From the NCBI GenBank assembly GCA_903828515.1, contig CAIKMD010000007.1, positions 682,001-746,000 on the forward strand: a stretch of DNA of 64,000 nt, given 5' to 3'. The translations under genes were made by a program, and so were the position numbers. Shown here one piece after another: positions 21,855 through 31,298 of the stretch (position 1 is its first letter; every line of letters starts with the position of its first letter). Under the pieces are notes generated by a model. That model saw nothing but the letters and a program-made list of their open reading frames with translations, did not search any database and was not told the DNA's origin. This stretch comes from an uncultured Rhodospirillales bacterium. GTDB taxonomy: Bacteria; Pseudomonadota; Alphaproteobacteria; ATCC43930; CGMCC-115725.

Positions 21855-23045
21855 TTAGAAAAACGGATCGCTCGGCGGTCCGCCCAAAAGCACCGATCCG
21901 TAATTGAGCGCCGGCATGTCCCAGCCGCCGACGATATGTCCGGCGAGCGCGTGCAGATCGCGGAACGCGCGTTGTACATGGCCTGAATCGTATAGGCCTT
22001 TGCCGCCTTCCGCGCCTAACAGCAATTCCGCCGCGCGTTTCAGCATGACCACCGAATAGCCCTGGTCGCGCCGATTGCGCAGGCGCAGTTCCATGCTCAG
22101 CGTGCCGCCGGCCATGATGATGTCGATCGTCTCGGTCAATGAACGGCGATAGAGCAGTTCGGCCGCGTCGATCAGTGCGCCCGCCTCGGCGACGCGCAAC
22201 TGGATGTTGGGCTTGCGGGACAGCGGCGCATGATCGAACGCGCTTTGCCGCGCGCGCATCTCCTCGACATAGGCATCGAACGCGCCGCGCGCGATGCCGG
22301 CGGCGGGCGAGGTGATGCAGAACGGAAACACTGCCCAGACCGGCGCGCGATAGAGCGGGCTCGCATGGATATTGCCACCGGGGGCCTTGCCATTGACGAG
22401 GTCGTCATTGGCGACCATGCGATGCGCGGGCACGAACGCGCCGTCGACGACGACGCTCTTGCTGCCAGTGCCGCGCAATCCCATCACGTTCCAGTCGTCG
22501 ATCACCTTGATGTCGCTCATCGGCACCAGGAGATAGCGGATGTCGGGGATCGGCGGCTCGGTCGAGATCATGCCGGCGAAGGCGGCGAGGATCATCCATT
22601 GCGCGTTGTCGACGCCGGAACAGAACGACCACTTGCCCGAAAGCTTCACGCCGCCCGGTGCCGGCTCGATCTTGCCGCTGGGCGCGAAGCTCGACGCCGA
22701 AAGGGTGCGATCCGTCGCCCAGTATTCGTGCTGCGCTTCCTCGGGAAAGAGCGCCATGAAAAGATCGTGGACGCCCATCACCGTCCACACCCATCCCGCC
22801 GAGCCGTCGCCGCGCGCCAGTTCCGAGGCGACGCCGAACGCGACGTCGACGCGCACTTCGGGTCCGCCGAATTTCTGGGGCTTCAACAGATTGAACAGAT
22901 CGGCATCCCAGAGATCGCCGATCGTCTGCGCCGGCACCCGGCGCCCATCGCTGGTCGCCTGCGCGCGCTCGCGCAGCGTGGGTGCGAGTTTCTGCGCGCG
23001 TTGGTTCAGCGCTTCGCGCGTGTAGTGGTTGGCGGCTTGGGCCAT
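21855..23045 (-). CDS. Acyl-CoA-dehydrogenase-fold flavin monooxygenase
   Basis: 396 residues. The ATG at 23045 is chosen because GGGAGG lies six bases upstream on the minus strand. The protein has the group D flavin monooxygenase / acyl-CoA dehydrogenase fold: FNLLKPQKFGGPEV, GDGSAGWVWTVM, KLSGKWSFCSGVDNA, VPMSDIKVIDDWNVMGLRGTGSK and a C-terminal helical bundle. It resembles the oxygenase component of HsaA/HpaH-type aromatic hydroxylases, which use reduced flavin from a partner reductase; none is adjacent. Ends five bases from the convergent lipoprotein gene. Confidence 0.85.
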   Translation of the reverse strand: MAQAANHYTREALNQRAQKLAPTLRERAQATSDGRRVPAQTIGDLWDADLFNLLKPQKFGGPEVRVDVAFGVASELARGDGSAGWVWTVMGVHDLFMALFPEEAQHEYWATDRTLSASSFAPSGKIEPAPGGVKLSGKWSFCSGVDNAQWMILAAFAGMISTEPPIPDIRYLLVPMSDIKVIDDWNVMGLRGTGSKSVVVDGAFVPAHRMVANDDLVNGKAPGGNIHASPLYRAPVWAVFPFCITSPAAGIARGAFDAYVEEMRARQSAFDHAPLSRKPNIQLRVAEAGALIDAAELLYRRSLTETIDIIMAGGTLSMELRLRNRRDQGYSVVMLKRAAELLLGAEGGKGLYDSGHVQRAFRDLHALAGHIVGGWDMPALNYGSVLLGGPPSDPFF

Positions 23046-23126
23046 GGTCATCCTCCCTGAAGAGCGTCTTTTGTCGGCGATGTTAACCGAAAATATCACG
23101 GCACCCGAGTCCCGCGTTGTCCCCTC

Positions 23127-23155
23127 TTGACGTGACCACGCTCAATCCATAGGTT
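23127..23155 (+). promoter_or_regulatory. Candidate promoter of serC
   Basis: TTGACG at 23127-23132 and TAGGTT at 23150-23155, spaced by 17 bases. The -35 is near-consensus and the -10 weak. Transcription would begin close to 23162, right at the start of the structured serC leader. Confidence 0.45.
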
Positions 23156-23168
23156 CCGCCGCGGGACA

Positions 23169-23207
23169 CACCCCCCCAACGGGGTGCAACTATTCTGGAA
23201 GGAATAG
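23169..23207 (+). promoter_or_regulatory. Structured serC leader (serC-motif-like candidate)
   Basis: Two adjacent hairpins sit directly before the serC ATG (23210): CACCCC/GGGGTG at 23169-23174 and 23181-23186, then CTATTC/GAATAG at 23190-23195 and 23202-23207. The loop TGGAAG of the second holds the Shine-Dalgarno. A serC RNA motif has been described in the same position in Alphaproteobacteria; whether this leader belongs to that family needs a covariance-model test. Confidence 0.5.
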
Positions 23208-23209
23208 CT

Positions 23210-24370
23210 ATGACGAAGCCGCTCCGCCGGCCTGCCTGCCCTAATTTTTCATCGGGTCCTTGCGCCAAACGTCCGGGCTATACGCTCGAGGCGCTTAAAA
23301 ACGCGACTTTCGGTCGTTCGCACCGCTCCAAACTGGGCCGCGCCCGGCTCAAGGACGTGGTCGACCGCTCGCGCAACCTCCTCGGCATGCCCAAGGATTA
23401 TCGCCTCGGCATCATGCCCGCGTCCGATACCGGCGCGGTCGAGATGGTGATGTGGTCGATGCTCGGCGCCCGCGGGGTCGATGTGCTGAGCTGGGAAAGC
23501 TTCGGCGAGGGTTGGGTCACCGACATCCAGAACCAATTGAAGATCAAGGATCTGCGCGTCATGCGCGCACCCTATGGACAAATCCCCGATCTCTCCCAGG
23601 TCGATACCGATCGCGACGTGGTCTTTCCGTGGAACGGGACGACCTCGGGCGCGCGCATCCCGAACGGCGACTGGATCAAGTCCGACCGCAAGGGCCTGAC
23701 GATCTGCGACGCGACCTCGGGCGTCTTCGCCATGGATCTGCCGTGGGACAAACTCGATGTCGTCACCTGGTCGTGGCAGAAGGTGCTGGGCGGCGAGGCG
23801 GCGCATGGCATGCTCGCCTTGAGCCCGCGCGCGATCGAGCGGCTCGAGAGCTACACGCCGCCCTGGCCTCTGCCGAAGATTTTCCGCCTCACCGCGAAGG
23901 GCAAGTTCAGCGAAGGCATCTTCAAGGAAGAGACGATCAACACGCCCTCGATGCTCGCGGTCGAAGACGCGCTCGACAGCCTGAAATGGGCGGAAGGCGT
24001 CGGCGGCCTGCCGGCGTTGAAGGCGCGTAGCCTCGGCAATCTTGCCGCCATCGCCGCCTGGGTCGAGAAGACTCCGTGGGTCGATTTCCTCGTCGGCGAT
24101 CCGAAGGTGCGCTCGTCGACGTCGGTGTGCCTGAAGATCGCGGCGGAAGGTTTCGACAAACTGCCGGTCGATCAGCAATGGGCCGCGGTCAAGAAGATCG
24201 AATCGCTGCTCGATGACGAAGGCGTCGCCTACGACATCGCCGGCCATCGCGACGCGGTGCCTGGCCTGCGCATCTGGTGCGGCTCGACGATCGAAACCAG
24301 CGACGTCGAGGCCCTGTTGCCTTGGCTCGATTGGGCCTTCGCCGAAGCCAGCAAAGCATCCATCGCCTGA
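23210..24370 (+). CDS. serC: Phosphoserine aminotransferase SerC
   Basis: 386 residues of the longer alphaproteobacterial SerC type: [49 protein letters not shown] and the PLP-lysine segment [16 protein letters not shown]. Converts 3-phosphohydroxypyruvate and glutamate to phosphoserine, the second step of serine synthesis. serA follows 90 bases downstream, so the two steps are likely made together. Confidence 0.95.
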   Translation: MTKPLRRPACPNFSSGPCAKRPGYTLEALKNATFGRSHRSKLGRARLKDVVDRSRNLLGMPKDYRLGIMPASDTGAVEMVMWSMLGARGVDVLSWESFGEGWVTDIQNQLKIKDLRVMRAPYGQIPDLSQVDTDRDVVFPWNGTTSGARIPNGDWIKSDRKGLTICDATSGVFAMDLPWDKLDVVTWSWQKVLGGEAAHGMLALSPRAIERLESYTPPWPLPKIFRLTAKGKFSEGIFKEETINTPSMLAVEDALDSLKWAEGVGGLPALKARSLGNLAAIAAWVEKTPWVDFLVGDPKVRSSTSVCLKIAAEGFDKLPVDQQWAAVKKIESLLDDEGVAYDIAGHRDAVPGLRIWCGSTIETSDVEALLPWLDWAFAEASKASIA

Positions 24371-24460
24371 TTTCGTTCGTCGTGGCCGGGAAGACCCGTC
24401 CCCGACGCATTCATTGTCATTCATGCGCGGACAGACTCCGCGCATAATCCGGAGGCTCAC

Positions 24461-26038
24461 ATGCCACGCGTTCTGATTTCCGACGAACTAAGCCCGCGCT
24501 CGGTCGAGATATTCAAGGAGCGCGGCATCGAGGTGGTGATGAACACCAAGCTCACGCCCGACGAGCTGAAAAAAGTCATCGGCGAGTTCGACGGCCTCGC
24601 CATCCGCTCCAACACCAAGGTCACCAAGGCGGTGCTGGAAGTCGCGACCCGGCTGAAGGTCGTCGGCCGCGCCGGCATCGGCGTCGACAATGTCGACATT
24701 CCGGCGGCGACCGCGCGCGGCGTCGTGGTGATGAACACGCCGTTCGGCAATTCGATCACCACCGCCGAGCACGCGATCGCGCTGATGATGGCGCTGGCGC
24801 GCGACATTCCCGAAGCCGATCGCTCGACCCAGGCGGGCAAGTGGGAAAAGTCGCGCTTCATGGGCATCGAACTCACCGGCAAGACGCTCGGCGTCATCGG
24901 CTGCGGCAATATCGGTTCGATCGTCGCTGACCGCGCATTGGGTTTGAAGATGAAGGTCGTGGCTTATGACCCGTTTCTCTCGCCCGAGCGCGCCTTGGCG
25001 CTGGGCGTCGAAAAGGCCGAGCTGGACGAGCTGTTCGCCAAAGCCGATTTCATCACCCTGCATACGCCGTTGACCGATGCGACCAAGAACATCATCGACG
25101 CCAAGGCGATGGCGAAGATGAAAAAAGGCGTGCGGATCATCAACTGCGCGCGTGGCGGTCTGGTCGTCGAGGCGGATCTCAAGGCCGCGCTCGATTCGGG
25201 GCAGGTCGCCGGTGCCGCAATCGATGTGTTCCCGGTCGAGCCGGCGAAGGAAAATATTCTTTTCGGCCATGCCGGCGTGATCGCGACGCCGCATCTCGGC
25301 GCCTCGACCCTTGAAGCACAAGAGAACGTGGCGCTGCAGATCGCCGAGCAGATGGCGGATTACCTGATGACCGGCGCGGTGGTGAACGCGCTCAACATGC
25401 CGTCGCTCTCGGCCGAGGATTCGGCGCGGCTCAAGCCCTACCTGAAGCTCGCGGACGAACTGGGCAGTTTCGCGGGTCAGCTCACCGATGTCGGCCTCTC
25501 GGCGGTCGAGATCGAGTATGCCGGCGCCGCGGCCGCACTCAACGTCAAGCCGCTGACCGCGATCGCACTGACCGCGCTGCTTTCGCCACAGCTCGATTCG
25601 GTCAACATGGTCAACGTGCCGGTGGTCTGCAAGGAACGCAACATCACGGTGAGCGAGACGCGCAGCACCGAGGCGACCGATTACCAGACACTCATTCGCC
25701 TGACCGTGACCGCGGGCGGCAAGAAACGCTCGGTCGCGGGCACGTTGTTCGGCGGCGACAAGCCGCGCATCGTGAAGATCGAGAACATCGTGATGGAGGC
25801 CGAACTCGGGCCCCACATGCTGTTCGTGCGCAACAACGACAAGCCCGGCTTCATCGGCAATCTCGGCCGCATGCTGGCCGAGGCGGGGATCAACATCGCG
25901 ACCCTCCATCTCGGCCGCGAGGGCGCGGGCGAACACGCGATCTGCCTCGTGAGCGTCGATCAGCCGCTCAACGAGGCGGTGCTGGCCCATGTCTGCGCGA
26001 TCCCCAACGTCCTGCAGGTGCGCCAGCTTCATTTTTAG
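24461..26038 (+). CDS. serA: D-3-phosphoglycerate dehydrogenase SerA
   Basis: 525 residues, the long three-domain form. NAD-binding motif GVIGCGNIGSIVADRALG, catalytic Arg in INCARGGLV, catalytic His in PHLGAST, then the allosteric-substrate-binding domain (about 310-450) and a C-terminal ACT domain (about 453-525, NDKPGFIGNLGRMLAEAGIN). First step of serine synthesis; the ACT domain usually gives serine feedback inhibition. Good Shine-Dalgarno (CGGAGG). Confidence 0.97.
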   Translation: MPRVLISDELSPRSVEIFKERGIEVVMNTKLTPDELKKVIGEFDGLAIRSNTKVTKAVLEVATRLKVVGRAGIGVDNVDIPAATARGVVVMNTPFGNSITTAEHAIALMMALARDIPEADRSTQAGKWEKSRFMGIELTGKTLGVIGCGNIGSIVADRALGLKMKVVAYDPFLSPERALALGVEKAELDELFAKADFITLHTPLTDATKNIIDAKAMAKMKKGVRIINCARGGLVVEADLKAALDSGQVAGAAIDVFPVEPAKENILFGHAGVIATPHLGASTLEAQENVALQIAEQMADYLMTGAVVNALNMPSLSAEDSARLKPYLKLADELGSFAGQLTDVGLSAVEIEYAGAAAALNVKPLTAIALTALLSPQLDSVNMVNVPVVCKERNITVSETRSTEATDYQTLIRLTVTAGGKKRSVAGTLFGGDKPRIVKIENIVMEAELGPHMLFVRNNDKPGFIGNLGRMLAEAGINIATLHLGREGAGEHAICLVSVDQPLNEAVLAHVCAIPNVLQVRQLHF

Positions 26039-26109
26039 GGTGGTTTGGCGGTCGGCGCGGACCGCCTTTCCATTTGCCGCCTCGCGGTAAAACCGCTATC
26101 CCGACCCCC

Positions 26110-27261
26110 ATGTCCGGAGCGAACGACAACCTCCATAAGGCGCTTTTGCCGCAAGGCTTGCGCGACCTGCTGCCGCCGGCCGCCGAGGCCGAGGCGGTCG
26201 CGGTGGCGCGCCTCGTCGCGGCGCTGGCGAGCCATGGTTACGAGCGGGTGAAGCCGCCTTTGGTCGAATTCGAGGATAATCTGTTGTCGGGCGCCGGCGC
26301 CGCGATGGCGCCCGAAACCTTCCGCCTGATGGACCCGGTGTCGCAACGCATGGTCGGCCTGCGCGCCGATATGACCACGCAGGTCGCGCGGATCGCGGCG
26401 TCGCGGCTTGGCCATTCGCCGCGCCCGCTGCGGCTTTGCTATGCGGGTCAGGTCCTGCGCGTCAAAGGCAGCGAAGTCCGGCCCGAGCGTCAGGTCGGCC
26501 AGGTCGGTGCCGAACTGATCGGCAGCGCCGACATCGCCGCTGACATCGAGGCAGTCGCGGTCGCCGCCGAGGCCCTGGTCGGGCTCGGCATCGAAGGTCT
26601 CTCGGTCGATCTGTCCTTACCGACCTTGGTGCCGGCGATTTGTCGCGCGCACGGCATCGCGGGTACCGATCTCGAGACGTTGCGCGCCGCGCTCGATCAC
26701 AAGGATTCGGCGGGTGTTGCCGTGTCCGGCGGCAAGGCGGCGCCGTTGCTGCAAAAACTTCTGGCGGCGGCGGGTGCCGCGTCGACCGCGTTGCCGGCTC
26801 TGGCGAAGCTCGATCTGCCGACGGAAGCCGCGACCGAGCGCGCGCGTCTGGTTGCCGTTGCCGAACGCCTGGCGCAGGCGGTGCCGCAACTCGCGATCAC
26901 CATCGATCCGGTGGAAAATCGCGGCTTCGAATATCACACCGGCGTCAGCTTCGCGTTCTTCGCGCGCGGGATGAAAAGCGAACTCGGCCGTGGTGGGCGT
27001 TATCGCACCGGCAATGGCGACGGCGAGGACGCGACCGGTTTCACCATCTATACCGAGGCCGTGCTCGAAGCGATGCCCGCGCACAAATCCGCGCCGCGGC
27101 TTTTCGTGCCGGTCGGCGCGGGTGCGGCGGCTGCGGCATTTCGCGCGCAGGGCTATGTAACGGTGGCCGGCCTTGCGCCGGCGAAGGACAATGCGGCCGA
27201 GGCCAAGCGCCTCGCCTGCGGATTCGTGCTCACAGACGGCAAGCTCATCGAGGTTCATTGA
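26110..27261 (+). CDS. hisZ: ATP phosphoribosyltransferase regulatory subunit HisZ
   Basis: 383 residues from ATG 26110. A histidyl-tRNA-synthetase-like core ([58 protein letters not shown]) without a tRNA-binding anticodon domain, which is the HisZ layout. HisZ activates the short HisG in histidine synthesis; hisG is not in this window. The serA-hisZ-purA order recurs in Rhodospirillales as I recall it. Confidence 0.9.
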   Translation: MSGANDNLHKALLPQGLRDLLPPAAEAEAVAVARLVAALASHGYERVKPPLVEFEDNLLSGAGAAMAPETFRLMDPVSQRMVGLRADMTTQVARIAASRLGHSPRPLRLCYAGQVLRVKGSEVRPERQVGQVGAELIGSADIAADIEAVAVAAEALVGLGIEGLSVDLSLPTLVPAICRAHGIAGTDLETLRAALDHKDSAGVAVSGGKAAPLLQKLLAAAGAASTALPALAKLDLPTEAATERARLVAVAERLAQAVPQLAITIDPVENRGFEYHTGVSFAFFARGMKSELGRGGRYRTGNGDGEDATGFTIYTEAVLEAMPAHKSAPRLFVPVGAGAAAAAFRAQGYVTVAGLAPAKDNAAEAKRLACGFVLTDGKLIEVH

Positions 27262-27263
27262 GA

Positions 27264-28553
27264 ATGGCGAATGTCGCGGTGATCGGCGCCCAATGGGGCG
27301 ACGAAGGCAAAGGCAAGATCGTCGACTGGCTGTCGCAGCGCGCCGATGTCGTGGTGCGTTTCCAGGGCGGCCATAATGCCGGCCATACGCTGGTCATCGA
27401 CGGCGTCGAGTTCCGCTTGAGCCTCTTGCCCTCGGGCATCGTGCGGCCCGGCAAGCTTTCCATCATCGGCTCGGGGGTCGTGGTCGATCCCTGGGCGCTC
27501 ATTCGCGAGATCGATGCGATCAAGGTGAAAGGCGTGACGGTCACGCCGGACAATCTGAAACTCGCCGAGAATGCGACGCTGATCCTGCCGCTGCATGGCG
27601 AGATCGATCGCGCGCGCGAGGAAGCGCGCGGCGCTGACAAGATCGGCACTACCGGGCGCGGCATCGGTCCCGCTTACGAGGATAAGGTCGGCCGGCGCGC
27701 GATCCGCGTGTGCGACCTCGCCGATCCGGCGAGTCTGGGCGGCAAGATCGATAATCTTTTGTTGCATCACAACGCGCTGCTGCGCGGTCTCGGCGCCAAA
27801 GAACTGGAGCGCGGGCCGATCCTCGCGGCGCTTCTGGAGATCGCGCCGAAAGTTCTGCCCTTCGCGGATTCGGCCTGGCGCCTGCTCGACGACGCGAAGA
27901 AAGCCGGCAAGCGGGTGCTGTTCGAAGGCGCGCAGGGCGCGATGCTCGATGTCGATCACGGAACCTATCCGTTCGTGACCTCGTCGCATACGCATCCGGG
28001 CCAGGCGGCGTCGGGCGCGGGGATCGGACCGGGCAATGTCGGTTACGTTCTCGGCATCACCAAGGCCTACACGACGCGCGTCGGTTCGGGGCCGTTTCCG
28101 ACCGAGTTGAAGGACGATATCGGCGAGACGCTGGGCCAGAAGGGCAAGGAGTTCGGCGTGGTGACAGGCCGCAAACGCCGCTGCGGTTGGTTCGACGCGG
28201 TGATGGTGCGTCAGGCCTCGAAGGTCTCGGGCATCGACGGCATCGCGCTGACGAAGCTCGACGTGCTCGATGGCTTCAAGGAGATAAAAGTCTGCATCGG
28301 CTACAAGCTCGATGGAAAGACCCTCGATCGCCTGCCGCCACTGGCCGAAGCACAGGAAAAAGTCGAGCCGATCTACGAGACCATCGAAGGCTGGAGCGAC
28401 AGCACGCGCGGTGCGCGCTCGTGGTCACAGCTCCCGGCATTGGCGGTCAAATATGTTCGCCGCGTCGAGGAACTGATCGAGACGCCGGTGGCGATCCTTT
28501 CGACCAGCCCCGAGCGCGAAGACACGGTGCTGGTCCGCGATCCGTTCGCGTAA
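27264..28553 (+). CDS. purA: Adenylosuccinate synthetase PurA
   Basis: 429 residues from ATG 27264, two bases after the hisZ stop. [16 protein letters not shown], the catalytic [41 protein letters not shown] and [10 protein letters not shown] are intact. Joins IMP and aspartate using GTP, the first committed step to AMP. Ends one base short of the convergent GST gene, leaving no room for a separate terminator. Confidence 0.98.
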   Translation: MANVAVIGAQWGDEGKGKIVDWLSQRADVVVRFQGGHNAGHTLVIDGVEFRLSLLPSGIVRPGKLSIIGSGVVVDPWALIREIDAIKVKGVTVTPDNLKLAENATLILPLHGEIDRAREEARGADKIGTTGRGIGPAYEDKVGRRAIRVCDLADPASLGGKIDNLLLHHNALLRGLGAKELERGPILAALLEIAPKVLPFADSAWRLLDDAKKAGKRVLFEGAQGAMLDVDHGTYPFVTSSHTHPGQAASGAGIGPGNVGYVLGITKAYTTRVGSGPFPTELKDDIGETLGQKGKEFGVVTGRKRRCGWFDAVMVRQASKVSGIDGIALTKLDVLDGFKEIKVCIGYKLDGKTLDRLPPLAEAQEKVEPIYETIEGWSDSTRGARSWSQLPALAVKYVRRVEELIETPVAILSTSPEREDTVLVRDPFA

Positions 28554-28554
28554 C

Positions 28555-29196
28555 TCAGTTGTGCCGCTCGGGCGGCGGTGGCGGCGTGGTTTCGGCGACG
28601 CTTTTGCGTTCCATCATCTTCTTCAGATAGGCGTTGAGATTGCGGGCGTTGTCCATCATCGCCTTGCTCTCGGGCGCCTTCGTTAGATAGTAGAGAATCG
28701 GAACGAGCGTCGCGTCGGCGATGCTGAAGGCGCTCGCGACCAAGAATCCGGTCTTGCCGACGCCGCGATCCAGCATCGCGAAATGTTTTTCCATCTGCGG
28801 CAAAGCCGCGTCGATCCTGGTCCGGTCGGGCTTGCCGTCGGGTGTGCCCGGAAAGAAATAACCGAGCAGATATTGGCGCACGAGTAATGGGTCGATCTGG
28901 GTGTTGATCACCGAGATCCATTGCTCGACCTGCGCTGCCAGATGCGGCATCGCCGGCACCAGCGGCGGGCCATCGAAGACGCGATCGACGTAAGCGCAGA
29001 TCGCGCGCGATTCATAAAGCGTCACGTCGGAATGGCGCATGACCGGAATCTTGCCGAACGGATGGACGGCATTGACCTCGGGCGAGTGCGGTGCCGCCGG
29101 GATCAGCTTATAGGGCGCGCCCTTTTCAGCGCAGACGATGCGGCAGGTCCAGACATAGTTGCTCTGCGGTATGCCGATGATTTCGAGATCCGGCAT
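28555..29196 (-). CDS. Glutathione S-transferase family protein
   Basis: 213 residues. The N-terminal thioredoxin-fold domain has NYVWTCRIVCAEKG and the cis-Pro/glutathione-binding segment GKIPVMRHSDVTLYESRAICAYVD; an all-helical C-terminal domain has the FSIADATLVPILYYL N-cap motif. The C-terminus carries a run of prolines (TTPPPPPERHN). Probably cotranscribed with the hydrolase upstream on the same strand (39 bases away). Substrate unknown. Confidence 0.88.
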   Translation of the reverse strand: MPDLEIIGIPQSNYVWTCRIVCAEKGAPYKLIPAAPHSPEVNAVHPFGKIPVMRHSDVTLYESRAICAYVDRVFDGPPLVPAMPHLAAQVEQWISVINTQIDPLLVRQYLLGYFFPGTPDGKPDRTRIDAALPQMEKHFAMLDRGVGKTGFLVASAFSIADATLVPILYYLTKAPESKAMMDNARNLNAYLKKMMERKSVAETTPPPPPERHN

Positions 29197-29235
29197 TGCG
29201 TGCTCCCCGGTTGGTGATCCGCGAACGGATCAGTG

Positions 29236-29892
29236 TCAGTCCGCCGCCGCCCGTTCGGGCTTGGCGCCGGCAATGTACTCGTCGCAAATCGTTGCCAGCA
29301 CGTCGAGCTTGTCGACGAAGAAGTGATCGGCGCCCGGCACGATGCGATAATCGATCTTGATGTCGCGCTGATGCGAGAGCTTGGTCACGAGTTTCTGCAT
29401 CGCTTCGAGCGGCACGACCTGGTCCTGGTCGCCCTGAACGATCAGGCCTGAGGAAGGGCAGGGCGCGAGGAAGCTGAAATCGAACATGTTGGCCGGCGGT
29501 GCGACGGCGATGAACGCGGCGATCTCGGGCCGCCGCATCAAAAGCTGCATGCCGATCCAGGCGCCGAAGGAAAACCCGCCGATCCAGCACGAGCGCGCAT
29601 TGGGGTGATAGCTCTGCAGCCAGTCGAGCGCGGCAGCAGCATCGGCCAGCTCGCCTTCGCCGCGATCGAAATAGCCCTGGCTGCGCCCGACGCCGCGGAA
29701 GTTGAACCGTAGCGCGGAATAGCCGCGCCGCACGAAGGAATGGAACAAGGTGTAGACCACCTTGTTGTTCATCGTGCCGCCATGCTGCGGATGCGGATGC
29801 AGCAAAAGGGCGACCGGGGAGGTTTCCTCGGCGGCGTGATGGTAACGACCTTCGAGGCGCCCGACCGGGCCGTTGAAGACTATTTCGGGCAT
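29236..29892 (-). CDS. Alpha/beta hydrolase of the YfhR/dienelactone-like group
   Basis: 218 residues. LLLHPHPQHGGTMNNKVV, RFNFRGVGRSQGYFD, the nucleophile elbow GGFSFGAW (Ser), the acid in QGDQDQVVP and the catalytic His in PGADHFF form a complete triad. Soluble, no signal peptide. Small single-domain hydrolases of this type are common in Alphaproteobacteria; the substrate is unknown. Its start region faces the cysE promoter. Confidence 0.88.
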   Translation of the reverse strand: MPEIVFNGPVGRLEGRYHHAAEETSPVALLLHPHPQHGGTMNNKVVYTLFHSFVRRGYSALRFNFRGVGRSQGYFDRGEGELADAAAALDWLQSYHPNARSCWIGGFSFGAWIGMQLLMRRPEIAAFIAVAPPANMFDFSFLAPCPSSGLIVQGDQDQVVPLEAMQKLVTKLSHQRDIKIDYRIVPGADHFFVDKLDVLATICDEYIAGAKPERAAAD

Positions 29893-29954
29893 GCGATCAA
29901 ACCCGAGTGTACTACTGGGCCTTTAGGGGCCTTATCCTGCATATATCACCGGGT

Positions 29955-29987
29955 ATACTTGATCGCCTTAGTAGGGCTAGCTATATT
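29955..29987 (+). promoter_or_regulatory. cysE-isc operon promoter with overlapping IscR type-1-like site
   Basis: TTGATC (29959-29964) and TATATT (29982-29987) with a 17-base spacer form a strong sigma-70 promoter. Overlapping the -35, the segment from ATACTTGAT to TTAGTAGGG (29955-29976) resembles the [4Fe-4S]-IscR type-1 operator as I remember it (ATA-SYYGAC ... YAGTCRRS). An IscR-type regulator is encoded 0.8 kb downstream, consistent with autorepression. Confidence 0.6.
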
Positions 29988-30056
29988 CTTGAGGCTTTCG
30001 CCGGCCCGCCTCGCGTGGCGCGCGAAGGCCGCAATCATAGCACAGTGACTTCGATC

Positions 30057-30782
30057 ATGTTCAACAACCTCCGTGACGACGTCGGCAACATCCTGAGGCT
30101 CGATCCGGCGGCACGCTCGTCGTTCGAGGTCTGGCTCTGCTATCCCGGCTTTCACGCCGTGCTGGTCCACCATCTCAGCCATTTCCTGTGGACCCATGGT
30201 TGGCTCGTGCTCGGGCGGTTCGTCTCCTCGATCGGGCGCAACCTGACCGGGATCGAAATTCATCCCGGCGCCAAACTCGGCCGGCGGCTCTTCATCGATC
30301 ATGGCCTCGGCATCGTGATCGGCGAAACCGCCGAGATCGGCGACGACGTAACCCTTTATCAGGGCGTGACGCTCGGCGGCACGTCGCTGTTGCGCGGCAA
30401 GCGCCATCCGACGCTTGAAGACGGCGTGATTGTCGGCGCGGGCGCGAAGGTGCTCGGCTCGTTCACCGTCGGTCGTGGCGCACGCGTCGGCGCCAACGCG
30501 GTGGTGCTGTCCGAGGTTCCCGCCGGCGTCAGCGTCGCCGGCATTCCCGCCAAAATTGTCGGCGAACGCCCGAAGCCCGAAGCGCCGTCGCCGTTCCTGC
30601 CTTACGGCACGCCGTGCGACGACACGCCCGATCCGGTCGCGTGTCAGTTGAGCGTGCTGCACGGCGAAGTCTCGCGGCTGCGCGAGCGGCTGGCGCAGCT
30701 CGAGGATCGGCGCGAGCGCGAAGAACTCGGCACGGCCGTACCCGGCGAATTCGCCGCCGGAATCAGGAGCGCCAACGAGTGA
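30057..30782 (+). CDS. cysE: Serine O-acetyltransferase CysE
   Basis: 241 residues from ATG 30057 (GTG 30045 is in frame and possible). A short N-terminal helical part leads to a left-handed beta-helix: GIEIHPGAKLGRRLFIDHGLGIVIGE (the catalytic DHG), VTLYQGVTLGGTS and NAVVLSEVPAGVSVAGIPAKIV. The C-terminal tail is long and helical. Makes O-acetylserine for cysteine. It leads the Fe-S operon, tying cysteine supply to the two cysteine desulfurases downstream. GTGA overlap with iscR. Confidence 0.95.
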   Translation: MFNNLRDDVGNILRLDPAARSSFEVWLCYPGFHAVLVHHLSHFLWTHGWLVLGRFVSSIGRNLTGIEIHPGAKLGRRLFIDHGLGIVIGETAEIGDDVTLYQGVTLGGTSLLRGKRHPTLEDGVIVGAGAKVLGSFTVGRGARVGANAVVLSEVPAGVSVAGIPAKIVGERPKPEAPSPFLPYGTPCDDTPDPVACQLSVLHGEVSRLRERLAQLEDRREREELGTAVPGEFAAGIRSANE

Positions 30783-31282
30783 GGCTCAGCACCAAAGGCC
30801 GCTATGCGGTCATGGCCATGGTCGATCTCGCCAAGCACGGGCGCGGCGAGCCGATCTCGCTGGCCGAGATCGCCGAACGCCAGGAAATTTCGTTGTCCTA
30901 TCTCGAACAGCTTTTCGCCAAGCTGCGCGGCGCCAATCTGGTCAAGAGCGTGCGCGGGCCGGGCGGCGGCTATCTGCTGGCGCATGGCGCCGACGGTACG
31001 CGCATCTCGGATGTCATCCTCGCGGTCGACGAGCCGATCAGGGCGACGCGTTGCACGCCCGGCGCGCCGACCGGATGCAGCGGCAATAAAAGCCGCTGCC
31101 TCACCCATGATTTGTGGGAAGAACTCGGCAATCAGATTCACCTTTATCTGAGTTCGGTCACGCTGGCCGATGTGTGCGCCGAGCGCGTGCTTGGCCGCGC
31201 CGGCGCGCTGCATTGCGAAGCCCAGGCGCGCGAGCTTGCCGCGCATGACGGTGACGTGCGCGACGCCGTCGCCGCGCAATAA
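30779..31282 (+). CDS. iscR: IscR-type Rrf2-family Fe-S regulator
   Basis: 167 residues from GTG 30779. The winged-helix domain begins RLSTKGRYAVMAMVDLAKHG, with the YLEQLFAKLRGANLVKSVRGPGGGY recognition region. Three cysteines (RCTPG, GCSGN, RCLTH) sit where IscR binds its cluster; their spacing (7 and 6 residues) is wider than in E. coli. Expected to repress this operon when Fe-S clusters are plentiful. Confidence 0.92.
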   Translation: MRLSTKGRYAVMAMVDLAKHGRGEPISLAEIAERQEISLSYLEQLFAKLRGANLVKSVRGPGGGYLLAHGADGTRISDVILAVDEPIRATRCTPGAPTGCSGNKSRCLTHDLWEELGNQIHLYLSSVTLADVCAERVLGRAGALHCEAQARELAAHDGDVRDAVAAQ

Positions 31283-31298
31283 CGCGTCGCCGACGGCG

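Noticed and set aside
22230-23060. 276-codon plus-strand frame inside the flavin monooxygenase gene
   Set aside because: Opposite a clear flavoprotein; no Shine-Dalgarno or family features.
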